Shown here: piece after piece, positions 61,753 to 64,000 of the stretch | How positions within the stretch are numbered: position 1 is the first letter of the stretch | Layout of the letters: each line of letters opens with the position of its first letter | Position numbers and translations under genes: made by a program | Notes under the pieces: generated by a model | The model's database searches: none | Seen by the model: only the letters and a program-made list of their open reading frames with translations | What the model was told of the DNA's origin: nothing | Source: DASRFR01 sp035651455 | GTDB taxonomy: Bacteria; Acidobacteriota; Terriglobia; Terriglobales; Acidobacteriaceae | NCBI GenBank assembly: GCA_035651455.1 | Contig: DASRFR010000049.1 | Coordinates: 124,001 to 188,000, forward strand | Length of the DNA stretch: 64,000 nt | Reading direction: 5' to 3'

Positions 61753-64000
61753 ATGGCACCCAATGGAAAATCGAGCACTCCGCCACCCCCAAGCAAGAAA
61801 ACCAACGGCAACGGCTCGGCGCAAGCTGCTCACTGGGTCGGCCGCAAGCTCAAGCGCAAAGAAGATCCTCGGCTGATCCGCGGCATCAGTCATTACACCG
61901 ACGATTTCAAGCTGCCCCGCATGCTGCATTGCGCGCTGGTGCGTTCTCCGCACGCCCATGCCGAGATCAAGGAAATTCGCGCTGACGCTGCCCGAGCGCT
62001 CCCTGGCGTGGTGGCGATCTATACCAGCGAAGACACTTCGCCCGTCGGCATGGTCCCTTGCGCCATGCAGATGCCGGACTTGAAGGTGCCGAAGCATCCG
62101 GTGCTTGCGATGGGCCGCGTGCGCTACGTCGGCGAGCCGGTCGTCGCGGTCGTAGCTGAGGATTTGTACACCGCTCGCGATGCGGCTGACCTGGTGGAAA
62201 TCGACTATGAACCGCTGCCGGTCGTCACCGACATGGAAAAGGCGCTGAGCAACGACTCGCCCCTGATCTACGAGGAATTTTGCACCAACAAGGCTTTCAC
62301 TCACGCGATGAAGAACGGCGACGTAGACGGCGCGTTCAAGAAAGCCGATCACGTCATCAGCCAGCGCATGCTGAATCAACGGCTGGCGCCCATTGCGATG
62401 GAGCCGCGCGCAGTCCTGGCCGAATACCTGCCGGGTGAGAACCGCCTTACTGTGTGGTCTTCCACGCAAATTCCCCATCTTCTGCGCACCCAGATTTCCG
62501 TGATGGTGGGATTGCCCGAAACCGCCGTGCGCGTCATCGCGCCGGAAGTCGGCGGTGGATTCGGCAGCAAGCTGAATGTATACGCCGAGGAAGGGCTCGT
62601 GCCCCACCTCGCCATGAAGCTGGGCCGTCCGGTGAAATGGGTGGAAATGCGGCGTGAGAATTTCACCTCCACCATTCACGGCCGGGACACAATCAACAAC
62701 ATCGAGCTCGCGCTGAAAAAGGACGGCACCATTCTTGGATTGCGAGTCAAGGTGCTCGCGGATATGGGTGCCTATCATCAGTTGCTCACGCCGCTGATTC
62801 CTCAACTCACCGCGCTGATGATCGCCGGCTGCTACCGCATTCCCGCTCTCGAAATCACCATTGATGGCGTCTTCACCAACAAGATGTCCACCGACGCTTA
62901 CCGCGGCGCGGGCCGGCCGGAAGCGACTTATCTCATCGAACGCGTCATGGATGTGGCGGCTCACCAGCTGGGCATGGATCCCGCTGAGTTTCGTCTGAAG
63001 AACTTCCCGCTACCGAAAGAATTTCCCTACACCACGATCACCGGCCTGACATACGACTCAGCCAAGTACCAGGAAAGCCTCAAAAAAGCGCTGCAGCTTT
63101 CCGGATACGATTCGCTCCGCAAACGCCAAAAGACCGGCTGGAAGCAGGGAAAGTACTACGGCGTGGGAGTTTCCACTTATGTGGAAATTTGCGCCATCGG
63201 CCCTTCGGCGGCAACGCCCGCCGGAGGATGGGAGAGCGGCACGGTCCGCATCGAGCCTACCGGCAAAGTCACAGTGCTGACGGGCGCATCGCCGCATGGG
63301 CAAGGAGAAGAAACCACCTTCGCGCAACTCATCGCCGATCAGCTCGGCATCGATCCCGATGACGTGAACGTGGTCCACGGCGACACTCTGGCCGTACCTT
63401 ACGGAATCGGCACTTTCGGCAGCCGCGCGACGGCCGTGGGCGGAACCGCCGCCTACCTCGCCACCCAGAAACTCAAAGCCAAAATGGCCACGCTGGCCGC
63501 GCATCTTCTCGGCGCCAAGCCGGAAGAAATCACCATGAGCCGCGGCGGATTCTCGGCGAAGAACAAGAAGTCGATGTCCTTTGGCGAACTGGTGATGGCG
63601 GCTTACACGGCGCGCAATATTCCCCCCGGATTTGAGCCCGGGCTCGAAGCCACGCACTTTTTTGAACCGTCGAATTTCACCTTTCCCTTTGGCTGCCATA
63701 TCGCGTCGGTTGAGGTCGACGTAGAAACGGGAGAAGTGCAGATCGAAAAATATGTCGCTGTGGATGACTGCGGCAATGTGATCAATCCGCTGATTGTCGA
63801 CGGCCAGATTCACGGCGGCCTGGTGCAGGGCATCGGGCAAGCCATGTGGGAGGAGCTGATCTACAACGAAGATGGCCAACTGATCACGGGATCGATGATG
63901 GACTATGTGGTTCCGAAAGCGCATTTCTTCCCCGAGTTCACCCTCGCGCGCACCGTCACTCCCTCGCCGGTCAATCCCATGGGCGTCAAAGGAGTGGGTG
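61753..64000 (+). CDS. Molybdopterin-binding large subunit, form II CO dehydrogenase-like (3' partial)
   Basis: Open from the ATG at 61753 to the window end: 749 residues, truncated on the right. N-terminal part: VGRKLKRKEDPRLIRGISHY and LHCALVRSPHAHAEIKEIR, typical of the a/b hammerhead domain. Then VGGGFGSKL (cofactor site), AYRGAGRPEATY (the form II active-site signature, unlike the AYxCSFR of true CO dehydrogenase) and GGTAAYLATQKLK. It ends at MGVKGVG just before the catalytic Glu region (GVGE). Form II enzymes have uncertain substrates: CO, purines or aldehydes. Operon with the 2Fe-2S subunit. Confidence 0.92.
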   Translation, partial: MAPNGKSSTPPPPSKKTNGNGSAQAAHWVGRKLKRKEDPRLIRGISHYTDDFKLPRMLHCALVRSPHAHAEIKEIRADAARALPGVVAIYTSEDTSPVGMVPCAMQMPDLKVPKHPVLAMGRVRYVGEPVVAVVAEDLYTARDAADLVEIDYEPLPVVTDMEKALSNDSPLIYEEFCTNKAFTHAMKNGDVDGAFKKADHVISQRMLNQRLAPIAMEPRAVLAEYLPGENRLTVWSSTQIPHLLRTQISVMVGLPETAVRVIAPEVGGGFGSKLNVYAEEGLVPHLAMKLGRPVKWVEMRRENFTSTIHGRDTINNIELALKKDGTILGLRVKVLADMGAYHQLLTPLIPQLTALMIAGCYRIPALEITIDGVFTNKMSTDAYRGAGRPEATYLIERVMDVAAHQLGMDPAEFRLKNFPLPKEFPYTTITGLTYDSAKYQESLKKALQLSGYDSLRKRQKTGWKQGKYYGVGVSTYVEICAIGPSAATPAGGWESGTVRIEPTGKVTVLTGASPHGQGEETTFAQLIADQLGIDPDDVNVVHGDTLAVPYGIGTFGSRATAVGGTAAYLATQKLKAKMATLAAHLLGAKPEEITMSRGGFSAKNKKSMSFGELVMAAYTARNIPPGFEPGLEATHFFEPSNFTFPFGCHIASVEVDVETGEVQIEKYVAVDDCGNVINPLIVDGQIHGGLVQGIGQAMWEELIYNEDGQLITGSMMDYVVPKAHFFPEFTLARTVTPSPVNPMGVKGVG

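Overview
The window is a chromosomal stretch of about 60% G+C from a Gram-negative bacterium, most likely an Acidobacteriota member of the Terriglobia type. The inference rests on gene content: a very large TonB-dependent receptor with an N-terminal carboxypeptidase-regulatory-like domain, a GloVer-type tandem-repeat secreted protein, an ATP synthase operon that starts with a b-prime gene and has a long exported-looking b subunit, many exported TPR and lipoproteins, and frequent GTG/TTG starts. No rRNA, tRNA, CRISPR array, insertion sequence or prophage gene was recognised. It reads as ordinary core chromosome, and no clearly new multigene system stands out.

Layout. 1-9.5 kb: a sigma-54 response regulator (5' end cut off), the GloVer repeat protein, an exported TPR protein, two small conserved proteins, comEC and an RlmD/TrmA-type RNA methyltransferase. 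9.6-16.8 kb: an exported DsbA-like thiol oxidoreductase and a SurA-like foldase, facing a biotin carboxylase plus biotin carrier pair; then a GT39-like glycosyltransferase and a secreted protein with no standard start codon. 17-24 kb: the TonB-dependent receptor, a flavin-binding PNPOx-like protein, a phosphoesterase, a VOC protein and tgt. 24-31 kb: yajC-secD-secF followed by tonB-exbB-exbD-exbD and a TPR lipoprotein. Together these could export, energise and assemble outer-membrane machinery such as the large receptor. 31-37 kb: a phosphoesterase lipoprotein, isoaspartyl peptidase, an HU/IHF protein, sppA, murJ and a bactofilin (cell-envelope and nucleoid genes).

37.2-37.9 kb is gene-poor, with an imperfect inverted repeat and a good promoter in front of the ATP synthase operon (b-prime, b, delta, alpha, gamma, beta, epsilon; no a or c gene here). 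44.5-49.3 kb: a MarR-DoxX unit with a palindromic operator, a YxDG-repeat secreted protein ending in a clear intrinsic terminator, a 3-hydroxyacyl-CoA dehydrogenase, an MBL hydrolase and small membrane proteins. 49.3-56.9 kb: a candidate metal-related pair (Cys/His-rich small protein and Met-rich outer-membrane protein), map, a BNR-repeat protein, a secreted phosphatase-family protein overlapping pyrD, and a c-type cytochrome. 57-64 kb: a CPBP protease, serS, a LolA-like protein with a membrane partner, a small conserved protein, and the start of a molybdenum hydroxylase (2Fe-2S subunit and large subunit with the form II motif), cut by the window end.

Most items of interest are sequence peculiarities within known families: a likely ATT start, a split acyl-CoA carboxylase alpha chain, extended ATP synthase subunits, structured intergenic elements, and the possible metal-handling pair.
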